The notes: generated by a model not told the origin, from the letters alone. A stretch of 64,000 nucleotides of DNA from Butyricimonas virosa (GCF_025148635.1 NZ_CP102269.1:3038001-3102000), one strand, 5' to 3'; positions 8,432 through 16,442 are shown, numbered from the stretch's first letter. A program made the numbers and translations.

Positions 8432-8605
8432 CATATTTGAAAAGTATAGCGTTTGCTATTGTTTTGAGGGTTAGAAAATCGCCAAAATTTCGAAAAGTCT
8501 CAAAAGCAATGGTAGATGCCTGCGTATATGTACGTGGGCATTTCCTTGTTGAGACTTTGGGCGTTTGGCGATGCCTCTAACCTAACAAGAATGCCCACGT
8601 TTTTG
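8432..8605 (+). ncRNA. Long nested hairpin, candidate structured RNA
   Basis: The gap 8363-8661 has no gene but folds strongly. Helix 1 pairs 8469-8475 with 8576-8582 and 8478-8486 with 8564-8572. Helix 2 pairs 8494-8503 with 8549-8558 (10 perfect bp). Helix 3 pairs 8516-8526 with 8531-8541 (11 bp, two GU, UAUG loop). A competing 11-bp helix pairs 8532-8542 with 8590-8600 and is followed by TTTTT, and it cannot coexist with helix 3. The overall shape, one rod with two internal loops, recalls 6S-type RNAs or a switch in the leader of the next gene. I do not recognise a known family. Confidence 0.55.
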
Positions 8606-8661
8606 TGTGTATCTGTGAACAACGGCAACCACTATAAAGAGAACCGTTAAATAACAGATAT

Positions 8662-9732
8662 ATGGATTTCAAAGATTCAATTAAACAAATCTCGGAGCGC
8701 ATTGATACCCTCAAAGCCAATCTTCCGACAGAAGAAGCGACAAAAACGGCTTTGATTATGCCTTTTATAAACGCATTGGGCTATGATGTCTTCAACCCTT
8801 TGGAGGTGTTGCCTGAAATGTGTTGTGACATCGGCACAAAGAAAGGTGAGAAAATTGACTACGCCATAATGAGAGACGGCGAGCCGATAATACTTATTGA
8901 GTGCAAACATTGGGAACAAGACCTGAACCTGCATGACAATCAACTGCTGCGTTACTTCAACGTCTCAAAGGCTAAATTCGGTGTCCTGACAAACGGTATA
9001 ACATATAGGTTCTACACAGACCTTTCAGAACCTAATATTATGGATGATAAACCGTTTTTGGAAATCAATATGCTTGACCTGAAAGACACGCAAATAGAAG
9101 AATTGAAGAAGTTCCACAAATCGTATTTTGATGTTGATATGATTTTGAGTTCAGCGAGCGAACTTAAATACATGGGGGAACTGAGAACCGTCATCGGGAA
9201 AGAGTTCACGACCCCCTCCCCTGATTTTGTACGTTTTTTCGGGAAGCAAGTGTATGATGGGGTATTTACCCCTAAAGTGCTTGAACAGTTCTCAACGCTT
9301 GTAAAACGCACAATCAACAACTATGTTAGCGATATAATATCAGACCGATTGAAAGCCGCCATAAAAGACGAAGAACAACCTGCAGAACAGAACATCACAA
9401 CAGTTCAACAGCCGACAGATGAAGAACAACCCGACAACGGCATTGTAACCACAGCGGAAGAACTGGAAGCATTCTATATCGTGAAATCACTTCTGAGAAA
9501 CGTTTTCCCGGTTGAACGAATCACTTATAAAGATACACGTTCTTATTTCGGGGTTTCCATAGACAATAATGTTCGGAAGACCGTCTGCCGCTTTTATTTT
9601 GACCCTCCTACAAGAAAACGGCTTGCAATCATTGATGAAAACAAAAGCGAGAAGATGTACAAGTTAAATTCAATCAATGACATTTATAACTATGCCGACA
9701 CTTTGATTGAGGCGGCAAACAAATATTTATAA
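8662..9732 (+). CDS. PD-(D/E)XK protein related to type I restriction HsdR N-terminus
   Basis: A 356-aa protein. The N-terminal 150 residues match the HSDR_N-like nuclease fold: E25 in a helix, then D66 in KIDYAIM and E80-x-K82 in LIECKHW, the PD-(D/E)XK catalytic set. No helicase motor follows, so it is not a complete type I R subunit. The C-terminal half (about 170-356) contains a Gln/Glu-rich linker and a second small globular part. Stand-alone proteins of this kind are common in Bacteroidota and often sit in phages and defence islands. As late cargo in a prophage it could be a superinfection or defence factor. Nuclease activity is likely from motifs; the target is unknown. Confidence 0.75.
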   Translation: MDFKDSIKQISERIDTLKANLPTEEATKTALIMPFINALGYDVFNPLEVLPEMCCDIGTKKGEKIDYAIMRDGEPIILIECKHWEQDLNLHDNQLLRYFNVSKAKFGVLTNGITYRFYTDLSEPNIMDDKPFLEINMLDLKDTQIEELKKFHKSYFDVDMILSSASELKYMGELRTVIGKEFTTPSPDFVRFFGKQVYDGVFTPKVLEQFSTLVKRTINNYVSDIISDRLKAAIKDEEQPAEQNITTVQQPTDEEQPDNGIVTTAEELEAFYIVKSLLRNVFPVERITYKDTRSYFGVSIDNNVRKTVCRFYFDPPTRKRLAIIDENKSEKMYKLNSINDIYNYADTLIEAANKYL

Positions 9733-9734
9733 CC

Positions 9735-10217
9735 ATGAAGAAACTATTTTATCTATTCTGTTTGTTAAGTGTTATTTCATTTATCGGCTGTTCAAATGAT
9801 GACGAACCCGAAGTAAAGAAGTTTTCACCTGACGTTGAAAATGTACTGACATCAATTCAAGGGACATTCTCGGGAGAAGAATATTTCTTGGAACAATGGT
9901 TTCGCACAGACAAGCTGACATTCTCCCCCTTTGCTGCTCCCGTTGAAAAGACAACATTCAAGGACGGCACAGTTGAAGTACATGGAACGGTTCACAGAGT
10001 TCAGAACAAAGCTGTCGGCGGGGAAGTCATTGACGATTATTTCTTTTGTGTTGAACCGTTAAGAACAGCCATAGTTCTGTACGGTTACAACAGTGATAAC
10101 AAAGAGTTGAACGAGAAGAAAGAAACACTTAGCTATAAAATTGAAAGCCATGATATAATCAAGTTCAAAGATTACGGGCTTACAGACGATAATTGGATAG
10201 ACTATTCAAGACAATAA
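9735..10217 (+). CDS. Lipoprotein, prophage cargo
   Basis: A 160-aa protein with a lipoprotein signal (VISFIGC, Cys19) followed by the acidic SNDDEPE segment that directs many Bacteroidota lipoproteins to the cell surface. The mature part is beta-rich, compact and of unknown family. It starts 3 bp after the nuclease-like gene and was probably expressed with it. A surface lipoprotein in a prophage could change phage receptors or exclude other phages, but nothing in the sequence proves this. Confidence 0.75.
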   Translation: MKKLFYLFCLLSVISFIGCSNDDEPEVKKFSPDVENVLTSIQGTFSGEEYFLEQWFRTDKLTFSPFAAPVEKTTFKDGTVEVHGTVHRVQNKAVGGEVIDDYFFCVEPLRTAIVLYGYNSDNKELNEKKETLSYKIESHDIIKFKDYGLTDDNWIDYSRQ

Positions 10218-10338
10218 AAGGCAAAGCCGAATGGCGTTCTATGTGCCCCGATGATTCCGGCAATGATAATTTACACCGATAAAAGATTTGGGCGGCACAT
10301 ACAGAAAATTCGATGAAAATAACTTTCAGATAGCAAGG

Positions 10339-10371
10339 CAGGGTGTTCACGGGTTACGGACACCCTGTTTT
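10339..10371 (+). terminator. Terminator at the right end of the prophage genes
   Basis: A 10-bp stem (CAGGGTGTTC / GGACACCCTG, one GU) with a 9-nt loop is followed by TTTTC. It closes the plus-strand cargo operon. Confidence 0.75.
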
Positions 10372-10503
10372 CGTGAAGTCATCTTCTTCCTTGCAGAGAT
10401 AACGGGCGACTTTATGACACACGTCATCGGGAATAAACCAACCTTGATTAATGATTTTGCGGAGAGCAACAAAATCCGTATCTTTGAGACCTGAGAACAA
10501 CAC
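10354..10503 (-). CDS. Possible small ORF or gene remnant at prophage edge
   Basis: A 49-codon frame with GTG (or TTG) start on the minus strand. The translation, with FVALRKIINQGWFIPDDVCHK and ARYLCKEEDDF, looks protein-like: amphipathic helix, balanced charge. There is no ATG, no clear ribosome site and its stop lies in the terminator hairpin, so it may be the 3' end of a lost gene. A longer plus-strand frame here looks less natural. The remaining bases of 10218-10651 hold the terminator, a repeat cluster and no other gene. Confidence 0.3.
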   Translation of the reverse strand: MLFSGLKDTDFVALRKIINQGWFIPDDVCHKVARYLCKEEDDFTKTGCP

Positions 10504-10548
10504 AAAAGAGGTGTGCTTTTACAAATTTGTTGCTACTTTGTTGCTCTC
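10462..10548. repeat. Cluster of TTTGTTGCT repeats near the prophage boundary
   Basis: TTTGTTGCTCTC occurs at 10537-10548 and inverted at 10462-10473. A shorter copy, TTTGTTGCT, is at 10526-10534, 11 bp from the next. Such short oriented repeats at a phage end resemble transposase or integrase arm-binding sites. The phage-to-host switch in codon style falls just after them, before 10652. No flanking duplication can be tested because the left end is outside the window. Confidence 0.4.
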
Positions 10549-10651
10549 ACCCACGCACAAATCAGAAAACACCTTATAAATCAATAAATTACATCATACA
10601 AAGAACATTTTCTATAGGTAAATACTTTTTTGATTAAGGAATAATACCCCT

Positions 10652-11611
10652 ATGAAGAAAGCCGTGGTAAATGAATTAATCAGCACGATGCGCGAGGTTA
10701 CCCCTAAAGAGGGTAATCTTGCTAATATCCTTATGGATATATTGTGCATGAGTAAGGAGGCGATTTACCGGAGATTAAGGGGGGAGGTGGCTTTTACGTT
10801 TAGCGAGGTAGCGATCATCGCCGGCCAGTTGGGCATATCGTTGGATAAGATAATCGGTAACAGTATGTCCAGTGGGGCGATGTTCGATTTGAACGTGCTT
10901 AATTTGGCGGATCCCATGGATACCTATTGCGAAATTCTGGTGCGTTATCAGAGACTTTTCCGTTACGTGAAAGTGGATCCGACGACGGAGGTCGTGACCG
11001 CATCGAACACGATTCCTTATACATTTTACGCCCCTTACGAACATTTGTCAAAGTTCCGGATTGGCAGGTGGTTATATCAGAACGAACGTTTGAGAACTCC
11101 CACGTCCTTGTCCGATATCGTTCTTCCGGAAAAATTAGTAAAAATTCAGAAAGAATTAATTGAAGATTTAAGACTTGTCAAGAAGACTTGTTTTGTCCTG
11201 GATGAAAATCTCTTCAGTTCGTTCGTTAAGGAGATCAAGTATTTCTCTGAATTGGGACTGGTTTCGACGACAGACGTGCAGGACATGAAGAAGGAGTTAT
11301 ACCAGCTTTTACGCGAGCTGGAAATATTGTCTGAAAAAGGATCATATCACAATGGAAACAGCTTGTCGGTTTATCTTTCTAACGTGAATTTTGAAGCGAC
11401 ATATAGTTACGTGGAAAAGGCCAGATTCCAGATATGCTTTTTGCGAGTTTATTCGATCAATTCGATGGATTCACGAGACAGTAAAATATGCGATTACCAA
11501 AAAAAATGGATTCATTCGTTGAAGAGGCATTCCACTCTGATCTCGCAAAGTGGTGAGATACAACGGATGATGTTTTTTAATGAGCAAAAGAAAGTAGTAG
11601 ACGCGTTATAG
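10652..11611 (+). CDS. HTH-type transcriptional regulator
   Basis: A 319-aa protein. Residues about 20-70 form a helix-turn-helix (MDILCMSKEAIYRRLRGEVAFTFSEVAIIAGQLGISLDKI) of the Cro/C1 or BetR type. The long C-terminal part is helical, without a recognised ligand domain. Regulators of this size with an N-terminal HTH are common singletons in Bacteroidales. It stands upstream of the thioredoxin-like lipoprotein gene but a terminator separates them, so they are probably separate transcripts. This is the first gene with host-like composition after the prophage, so integration may have occurred next to it. Confidence 0.7.
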   Translation: MKKAVVNELISTMREVTPKEGNLANILMDILCMSKEAIYRRLRGEVAFTFSEVAIIAGQLGISLDKIIGNSMSSGAMFDLNVLNLADPMDTYCEILVRYQRLFRYVKVDPTTEVVTASNTIPYTFYAPYEHLSKFRIGRWLYQNERLRTPTSLSDIVLPEKLVKIQKELIEDLRLVKKTCFVLDENLFSSFVKEIKYFSELGLVSTTDVQDMKKELYQLLRELEILSEKGSYHNGNSLSVYLSNVNFEATYSYVEKARFQICFLRVYSINSMDSRDSKICDYQKKWIHSLKRHSTLISQSGEIQRMMFFNEQKKVVDAL

Positions 11612-11635
11612 TGTGAACGTGTAAATTTTAGGATG

Positions 11636-11666
11636 GAATCCGGGGTGACTCCCGGATTCTTTTTTG
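11636..11666 (+). terminator. Terminator after HTH regulator
   Basis: A perfect 9-bp stem (GAATCCGGG / CCCGGATTC) with a 6-nt loop, followed by a T-run. Confidence 0.85.
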
Positions 11667-11690
11667 TTCCTCGTTTTTCGGATAAAAATG

Positions 11691-11698
11691 TATCTTTG
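11691..11698 (+). promoter_or_regulatory. -7 box of the thioredoxin-like lipoprotein gene
   Basis: TATCTTTG, a full match to TAnnTTTG, 24 bp upstream of the ATG at 11723. It implies a short leader. Confidence 0.6.
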
Positions 11699-11722
11699 TG
11701 TAGAAAAATGAAAGATTGAATT

Positions 11723-12697
11723 ATGAGTAAGAGTAGGATCGTTCGGGTTTGGATAGTTGCGGCGTGTTTATCGCTAGTAATTTCCGCTTGTTCTTCTTCC
11801 CATAAGAAACAGGGAAAAGAGGAATCTAAAAGTACAGAAAGTAAATCGTTCCAGCTTCCGGAAATTCCACCTGTTTATACCGACCAGCGGGAACGAGCCA
11901 AGTATATGGTGGCTCATTACTGGGATAAATTCAATTTTGCCGATACATCCCTGATTCACGTGCCGGAAGTCTCCGAACAAGCTTTCGTGGACTTCTTGCA
12001 GGTATTACCTTATGTCCCGTATGCCGATGTCGAGAAAGAGATTTCCGGGATGCTGGATAAGGCGTTGTTGGCCGACACGTTGATGTTTGCTTATTTCACG
12101 GAATTGTATGATAAATATCTTTATGATCCGAATTCCCCGATGTTGAACGAGGAATTTTATATTCCCGTGTTGAAATATATCGTGAATTCCGAACGGGTTG
12201 GAGAAGTGGATAAAATGCGTCCCGCTTTTCGGCTGGAGATGGCATTAAAGAATCGGGTGGGGAATCCGGCAACCGATTTCACCTATACATTACCTTCCGG
12301 GAAGAAAGGGAAATTGTCGGGCATAAACGCAGATTACACGATTCTCTTCTTCAATAATCCCGATTGTAATGCCTGCCGGGCCATTAAGGCCGAGGTGGAA
12401 GCATCCGGGTTGGTGAAGAGTTTGTTGAATGTCAAAGTACAGGATAACCGGAAAAAACTGGTGTTCTTATCTGTTTTTCCTGATCCCGAGCTGGAGGTGT
12501 GGCGGAGAATGTTGCCGGAACAACCGAAAGAATGGATTTGTACTTATGATGACGGTCAAGTGATCACGAAGGAACGTCTCTATGATTTGCGGGCGATCCC
12601 GACATTCTATTTGTTGGATCGAGAGAAACGGGTTTTGTTGAAGGATGCTCCCTTCCGGATAATCGAGGCCTATTTGGGAGAGAGGGAGGGGTTATAA
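11723..12697 (+). CDS. Thioredoxin-like lipoprotein (DUF5106-type)
   Basis: A 324-aa exported protein. The lipoprotein signal ends at LSLVISAC (about Cys23). Residues about 50-190 are a helical region of the DUF5106 type seen ahead of thioredoxin domains in Bacteroidales. Residues about 195-320 are a thioredoxin fold with the redox pair in DCNACRA and the cis-proline in RAIPTFYLLD. It probably reduces or isomerises disulfides, or passes electrons, in the periplasm or at the outer membrane. CNAC is an unusual dipeptide between the cysteines. The partner is unknown. Confidence 0.82.
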   Translation: MSKSRIVRVWIVAACLSLVISACSSSHKKQGKEESKSTESKSFQLPEIPPVYTDQRERAKYMVAHYWDKFNFADTSLIHVPEVSEQAFVDFLQVLPYVPYADVEKEISGMLDKALLADTLMFAYFTELYDKYLYDPNSPMLNEEFYIPVLKYIVNSERVGEVDKMRPAFRLEMALKNRVGNPATDFTYTLPSGKKGKLSGINADYTILFFNNPDCNACRAIKAEVEASGLVKSLLNVKVQDNRKKLVFLSVFPDPELEVWRRMLPEQPKEWICTYDDGQVITKERLYDLRAIPTFYLLDREKRVLLKDAPFRIIEAYLGEREGL

Positions 12698-12702
12698 ACC
12701 CC

Positions 12703-13233
12703 TTATTTTTTCAACGTTGCAATCACTTCCGGCATCATTGTCCAGATCGTGTTTTCCGTTTGAGCGGTGTAGAAATTGCCGTCGATCTCGGATTTCTCGT
12801 TGGTGGCTTTTGCATGTTGGATGGCCGGTTTGGCAAGAGGATGAGCGGCTACTTTCTTTCCGGTGGCGATGCCCACGGAGTCGAACATCATGGCGGCGGC
12901 GCAGTGACCGATCAGGATTTTACCCTTGTCCCCGAAAGCTTTGATCACGGTCAACATATCCTGGTTGTAAGGCTTTCCGGCGTTTTCCCCGAATTTAGGT
13001 ACAGCGTCACCACAGCCGAACACAAGAGCGTCGAACTCGTCCTCGTGTCCTTTCAAGTGAGCAATCACGTCATCTGCCACGAGGGCAATGCCGGAATTCG
13101 TCTTGATTTCTTTCGTTTCTGCCACTGCAAATACTTTATAGGAAATACCATTTTCGAAAAATGTTTCCAGATACTGGAACAAACCGAACCCGTTTACCGG
13201 GTTAACTGCCAATACGGCTACTTTTTTTGCCAT
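12703..13233 (-). CDS. DJ-1/PfpI family protein
   Basis: A 176-aa single-domain protein of the DJ-1/PfpI (class I glutamine-amidotransferase-like) superfamily. It starts with a beta strand and the KKVAVLAV segment and has the nucleophile elbow at ILIGHCAAAMMF, where Cys is the reactive residue. A family glutamate is likely near the N-terminus (ETFFENG). Members act as chaperones, glyoxalases or amidases, and this one cannot be assigned. It is divergent from an HxlR regulator, an arrangement that often means the regulator controls it, for example in response to electrophiles. It ends 5 bp from the convergent lipoprotein gene. Confidence 0.78.
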   Translation of the reverse strand: MAKKVAVLAVNPVNGFGLFQYLETFFENGISYKVFAVAETKEIKTNSGIALVADDVIAHLKGHEDEFDALVFGCGDAVPKFGENAGKPYNQDMLTVIKAFGDKGKILIGHCAAAMMFDSVGIATGKKVAAHPLAKPAIQHAKATNEKSEIDGNFYTAQTENTIWTMMPEVIATLKK

Positions 13234-13279
13234 GGGTAAATTTTTTTAGTTAAACAATAGTTCTTTAAAGTAAGTTTAT

Positions 13280-13300
13280 TACTTTTGTTTAGCAAATGTA
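13280..13300. promoter_or_regulatory. Back-to-back promoters for DJ-1 and HxlR genes
   Basis: TACTTTTG at 13280-13287 on the plus strand and TACATTTG at 13293-13300 on the minus strand are both TAnnTTTG boxes. They are only 5 bp apart, so the two polymerases would compete. A single regulator dimer could control both. Confidence 0.55.
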
Positions 13301-13398
13301 AGCTATTTGATTTGCATAAACAAGAACGAACTTATAGATAAGATAGTTACACGGAGATAACTATTGTTGATACTAAACCATATATAGGGAAGAAAAAA

Positions 13399-13752
13399 AT
13401 GGAAAATTTTTACACGAACGATAATTGTCCCATTCGTGATGTTTTGAGTCGCTTGGGTGACAAATGGTCAATGCTCGTCCTCGTGACGTTGAATGCGAAC
13501 GGAACCATGCGATTCTGTGATGTTCATAAAGCGATTGCCGACATTTCCCAGCGTATGCTGACGGTCACCCTGCGGACGTTGGAGGCCGACGGGCTAATTT
13601 CGCGGAAGGTATATGCCGAGGTGCCGCCGCGGGTGGAATATCGGCTCACGGAGCTGGGTGAAAGCTTGATGCCGCGGGTACAGATGCTGGTGGATTGGGC
13701 ATTGGAACACATGAGTGAAATCATGAAGCATCGGGAAGTGATGGCCAAATAA
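13399..13752 (+). CDS. HxlR-family winged-helix regulator
   Basis: A 117-aa regulator with the HxlR layout: an early cysteine (NCPIRDVLSRLGDKWSMLVL), a recognition helix region (ISQRMLTVTLRTLEADGLISR) and a wing (VPPRVEYRLTELG). HxlR proteins are dimeric, and several sense aldehydes, quinones or oxidants through that conserved cysteine (here Cys9). Divergent from the DJ-1/PfpI gene with overlapping promoters, so control of that gene and itself is the simple model. The leader is about 100 nt. Confidence 0.9.
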   Translation: MENFYTNDNCPIRDVLSRLGDKWSMLVLVTLNANGTMRFCDVHKAIADISQRMLTVTLRTLEADGLISRKVYAEVPPRVEYRLTELGESLMPRVQMLVDWALEHMSEIMKHREVMAK

Positions 13753-13777
13753 TCAACTATGGAGTGTCAGCTCGGAG

Positions 13778-13827
13778 GAACGCATGTGGGATGATCTGGG
13801 ATCATGTTCATGTGCGTTCTGTTTTTT
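13778..13827 (+). terminator. Terminator after HxlR gene
   Basis: An imperfect hairpin closed by GAACGC / GCGTTC, followed by TGTTTTTT. Confidence 0.6.
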
Positions 13828-13841
13828 GCAATTTAGTTGCA
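13827..13841 (+). promoter_or_regulatory. TGCAA-N5-TTGCA palindrome upstream of metal ATPase
   Basis: Perfect 5-bp arms around TTTAG, 40 bp before the ATPase start. Its place and AT-rich symmetry suit an operator for the Fur-family protein encoded in the same operon. That pairing is inferred. Confidence 0.4.
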
Positions 13842-13881
13842 CGAAATGAATCGTAATTTTACGGAAAATTAAAACAGTAGA

Positions 13882-15762
13882 ATGATGAAAAAATATAGTG
13901 CAGAATTGATTTCCTTTGGGCTGTTGGTTTGCGGAATCGGTTTATCTTGGGGGAATGTCGCTTGGTTTCAGGTGGAAATCGTGCGATTTGTATGGTATTT
14001 GGTCGCTTTTATTCCGGTAGGGTTTCCCGTGTTGAAAGAGGCCGTGGAGTGCTTGCGGGAAAAGGAGTACTTTAACGAATTCATGTTGATGTCACTGGCA
14101 GCCATCGGGGCCTTTTATATCGGGGAGTACCCGGAAGGCGTGGCCGTGATGTTATTTTACTCCATCGGTGAGAAATTCCAAGATAGTGCGGTGAGTCGGG
14201 CCCGGTCGAATATCCGGGCTTTACTTGATGTACGTCCGGAGCAGGCGACGGTTATTCGTGACGGGCAAGAAAAGATCGAGAAACCGGAACAAGTTCGTGT
14301 CGGGGAGATCATCGAGATCAAGGTGGGGGAACGGGTACCCTTGGACGGGATCATGCAGGGTGACGTGGCGGCTTTTAACACGGCGGCTTTGACCGGGGAG
14401 AGCGTGCCTCGGAACATCCGTACGGGAGAGGATGTGCTGGCGGGGATGATCGTGACCGACCGGGTTGTGCGGGTGAAGGTCACGAAACCCTATGATCAGA
14501 GTGCTCTGGCCCGGATTCTGGAAATGGTACAGAACGCCTCCGAGCGTAAAGCTCCCGCGGAACTTTTTATCCGGAAGTTTGCCCGGATCTACACGCCCGT
14601 GGTCACGGGGTTGGCCGTGTTGATCGTGCTGGTTCCTTGGATCGTGTCGTGGGTACAACCGGACTTCTCTTTCGTGCTGAATGATTGGTTGTACCGGGCG
14701 CTCGTGTTTCTGGTAATATCCTGCCCGTGCGCGCTGGTGGTCAGTATCCCGCTGGGGTATTTCGGGGGAATCGGGGCGGCATCCCGGCAGGGAATTCTCT
14801 TTAAAGGGGGAAACTACTTGGATGCAATCACGAAGATTAACACGGTTGTATTCGATAAGACCGGGACGTTGACGAAGGGAGTGTTCGAGGTGCAGCAAGT
14901 ACACGTCCGGGAGGGTTTTACCGAAGAGGAGGTTGTGCAAACAATTGCCTCTGTCGAGAGCCGGAGCAATCACCCGATAGCCAAGGCGGTCGGGCAATAT
15001 GCTAAATCCCGGCAAATCTCCATCCGGCGGGACGTGGAGGTCTCCGAGCTGGCAGGCTACGGATTGAAGACGCTTGTTGACGGGCGGGAGGTACTGGTGG
15101 GAAATACTCGTTTGTTGGAGAAATACGGGATCTCGTTCCCGTCCGAGCTGACCGGGGTTCCCGAAACGCTTGTCGTGTGTGCGGTAAATGGCGTGTACAT
15201 CGGTCACTTGTTGCTGGCGGACACCGTGAAAGAAGATGCTAAAGAAGCCGTTGCAGCATTAAAAAAATTAAATATTGATAATATTCAGATATTATCGGGA
15301 GATAAACAAACAATTGTTTCTAAATTAGCAGGGTATTTAGGCGTGGACGAGGCCTACGGGGATTTGTTGCCCGAGGACAAGGTGGCGCACGTGGAGGCAT
15401 TGAAGAGCGATCCGGGAAGGCGTGTTGCTTTCGTGGGTGACGGGATTAATGATGCCCCGGTGCTTGCCCTGAGCGACGTGGGAGTTGCCATGGGGGGCTT
15501 GGGAAGTGACGCTGCGATTGAGATTGCGGATGTGGTTCTCCAGACGGATCAGCCCGGTCGGTTGGCCATGGCGATCCGGATCGGGAAGGAGACCCGCCGG
15601 ATCATCTGGCAGAACATCACGCTGGCTTTCGGGGTAAAACTGATCGTGCTGGTACTGGGAGCCGGGGGACTCGCCACCATGTGGGAGGCCGTGTTTGCCG
15701 ATGTCGGGGTAGCCTTGTTGGCAATTTTGAACGCGATAAGAATACAGAAACGAGCAAGATAG
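13882..15762 (+). CDS. P1B-2-type heavy-metal ATPase (Zn/Cd/Pb export)
   Basis: A 626-aa P-type ATPase. Visible are the actuator TGES motif near residue 170, the transmembrane metal site C281-P-C283, the phosphorylation site DKTGT (D325), the SNHP motif of the nucleotide domain and GDGINDAP near the end. The FGVKLIVLVLG lysine and the FADVG aspartate in the last membrane helices are the extra ligands of the P1B-2 class, which exports Zn, Cd and Pb. There is no N-terminal HMA domain: the chain starts directly with membrane helices. A separate HMA protein is encoded two genes downstream. It is the first gene of a three-gene operon. Confidence 0.92.
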   Translation: MMKKYSAELISFGLLVCGIGLSWGNVAWFQVEIVRFVWYLVAFIPVGFPVLKEAVECLREKEYFNEFMLMSLAAIGAFYIGEYPEGVAVMLFYSIGEKFQDSAVSRARSNIRALLDVRPEQATVIRDGQEKIEKPEQVRVGEIIEIKVGERVPLDGIMQGDVAAFNTAALTGESVPRNIRTGEDVLAGMIVTDRVVRVKVTKPYDQSALARILEMVQNASERKAPAELFIRKFARIYTPVVTGLAVLIVLVPWIVSWVQPDFSFVLNDWLYRALVFLVISCPCALVVSIPLGYFGGIGAASRQGILFKGGNYLDAITKINTVVFDKTGTLTKGVFEVQQVHVREGFTEEEVVQTIASVESRSNHPIAKAVGQYAKSRQISIRRDVEVSELAGYGLKTLVDGREVLVGNTRLLEKYGISFPSELTGVPETLVVCAVNGVYIGHLLLADTVKEDAKEAVAALKKLNIDNIQILSGDKQTIVSKLAGYLGVDEAYGDLLPEDKVAHVEALKSDPGRRVAFVGDGINDAPVLALSDVGVAMGGLGSDAAIEIADVVLQTDQPGRLAMAIRIGKETRRIIWQNITLAFGVKLIVLVLGAGGLATMWEAVFADVGVALLAILNAIRIQKRAR

Positions 15763-15768
15763 AGAGTT

Positions 15769-16197
15769 ATGGACGAGAAGGTATATTTGGAAAAACTGGA
15801 AAAGCGGGAGATCAAGCCGACGGCCATGCGGCTGTTGATTCTGAAGGCGATGACCCGCTTTACCCGGGCGTTTAGCCTACTGGACCTAGAGACGGAATTG
15901 GATACCGTGGATAAATCGACGATATTCCGGACGATTAATCTGTTTTTGGATCATCACTTGATTCACGTGATTGATGACGGTTCCGGTTCGTTGAAATATT
16001 CGGTATGCAGTAATGAATGTACCTGTTCTATCGATGATCTTCACGCTCATTTCTATTGTCGGAATTGCCACAAGACTTTTTGTTTAAGAAAAATTCACGT
16101 GCCCACGGTGGCCTTGCCCGGCGATTTTACGTTAGAAAGTATAAACTACGTGTTGAAGGGGTTATGTGCCGAGTGTTCTTCACGGGTGGAATCGTAA
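15769..16197 (+). CDS. Fur-family metalloregulator
   Basis: A 142-aa protein with an N-terminal winged helix (IKPTAMRLLILKAM, STIFRTINLFLDHHLI) and a C-terminal dimer domain. It has the HAHFYC sensor region and two CxxC pairs (CRNC, CAEC) for a structural zinc. It starts 6 bp after the ATPase gene. An additional Cys-rich stretch (CSNECTC) near residue 80 is not typical and may form another metal site. Fur, Zur and PerR cannot be told apart firmly. The link to a zinc-type exporter suggests zinc or cadmium sensing. Confidence 0.88.
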   Translation: MDEKVYLEKLEKREIKPTAMRLLILKAMTRFTRAFSLLDLETELDTVDKSTIFRTINLFLDHHLIHVIDDGSGSLKYSVCSNECTCSIDDLHAHFYCRNCHKTFCLRKIHVPTVALPGDFTLESINYVLKGLCAECSSRVES

Positions 16198-16214
16198 TTA
16201 AAAACAAGAAGGAT

Positions 16215-16424
16215 ATGAAAACAAGTAAATTCAAAACCACCGCCAAATGTGGCGGATGCGTTGCCAAAATCGGTGAAACGCTGGATAAAGTAGTCGCTCG
16301 TGACCAATGGAATATCGATCTCTCCACTCCCGACCGGGTGTTGACGATTACTTCCGATTTGTCAGATGACCGGGTAATCGAGCTGGTAAAAGAGGCCGGG
16401 TTTAAGGCTGAGAAATTGAGATAA
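16215..16424 (+). CDS. Stand-alone heavy-metal-associated (HMA) domain protein
   Basis: A 69-aa protein starting at the ATG at 16215, behind an AAGGA ribosome site. A longer upstream frame has no such site. It has the ferredoxin-like HMA fold with KCGGCVAK (C12, C15) as metal ligands, where most have MxCxxC. It probably hands metal to, or takes the place of, the missing N-terminal domain of the ATPase encoded upstream. Last gene of the operon, closed by a strong terminator. Confidence 0.85.
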   Translation: MKTSKFKTTAKCGGCVAKIGETLDKVVARDQWNIDLSTPDRVLTITSDLSDDRVIELVKEAGFKAEKLR

Positions 16425-16442
16425 GGAAAATACGTTATAAAA

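Noticed and set aside
10288..10494. Plus-strand 68-codon frame after the prophage cargo genes
   Set aside because: It crosses the terminator hairpin and has no ribosome site. The minus-strand frame looks more natural.
14221..15207. 328-codon frame antisense to the metal ATPase
   Set aside because: The sense gene has all P-type ATPase motifs, so the antisense frame is a shadow.
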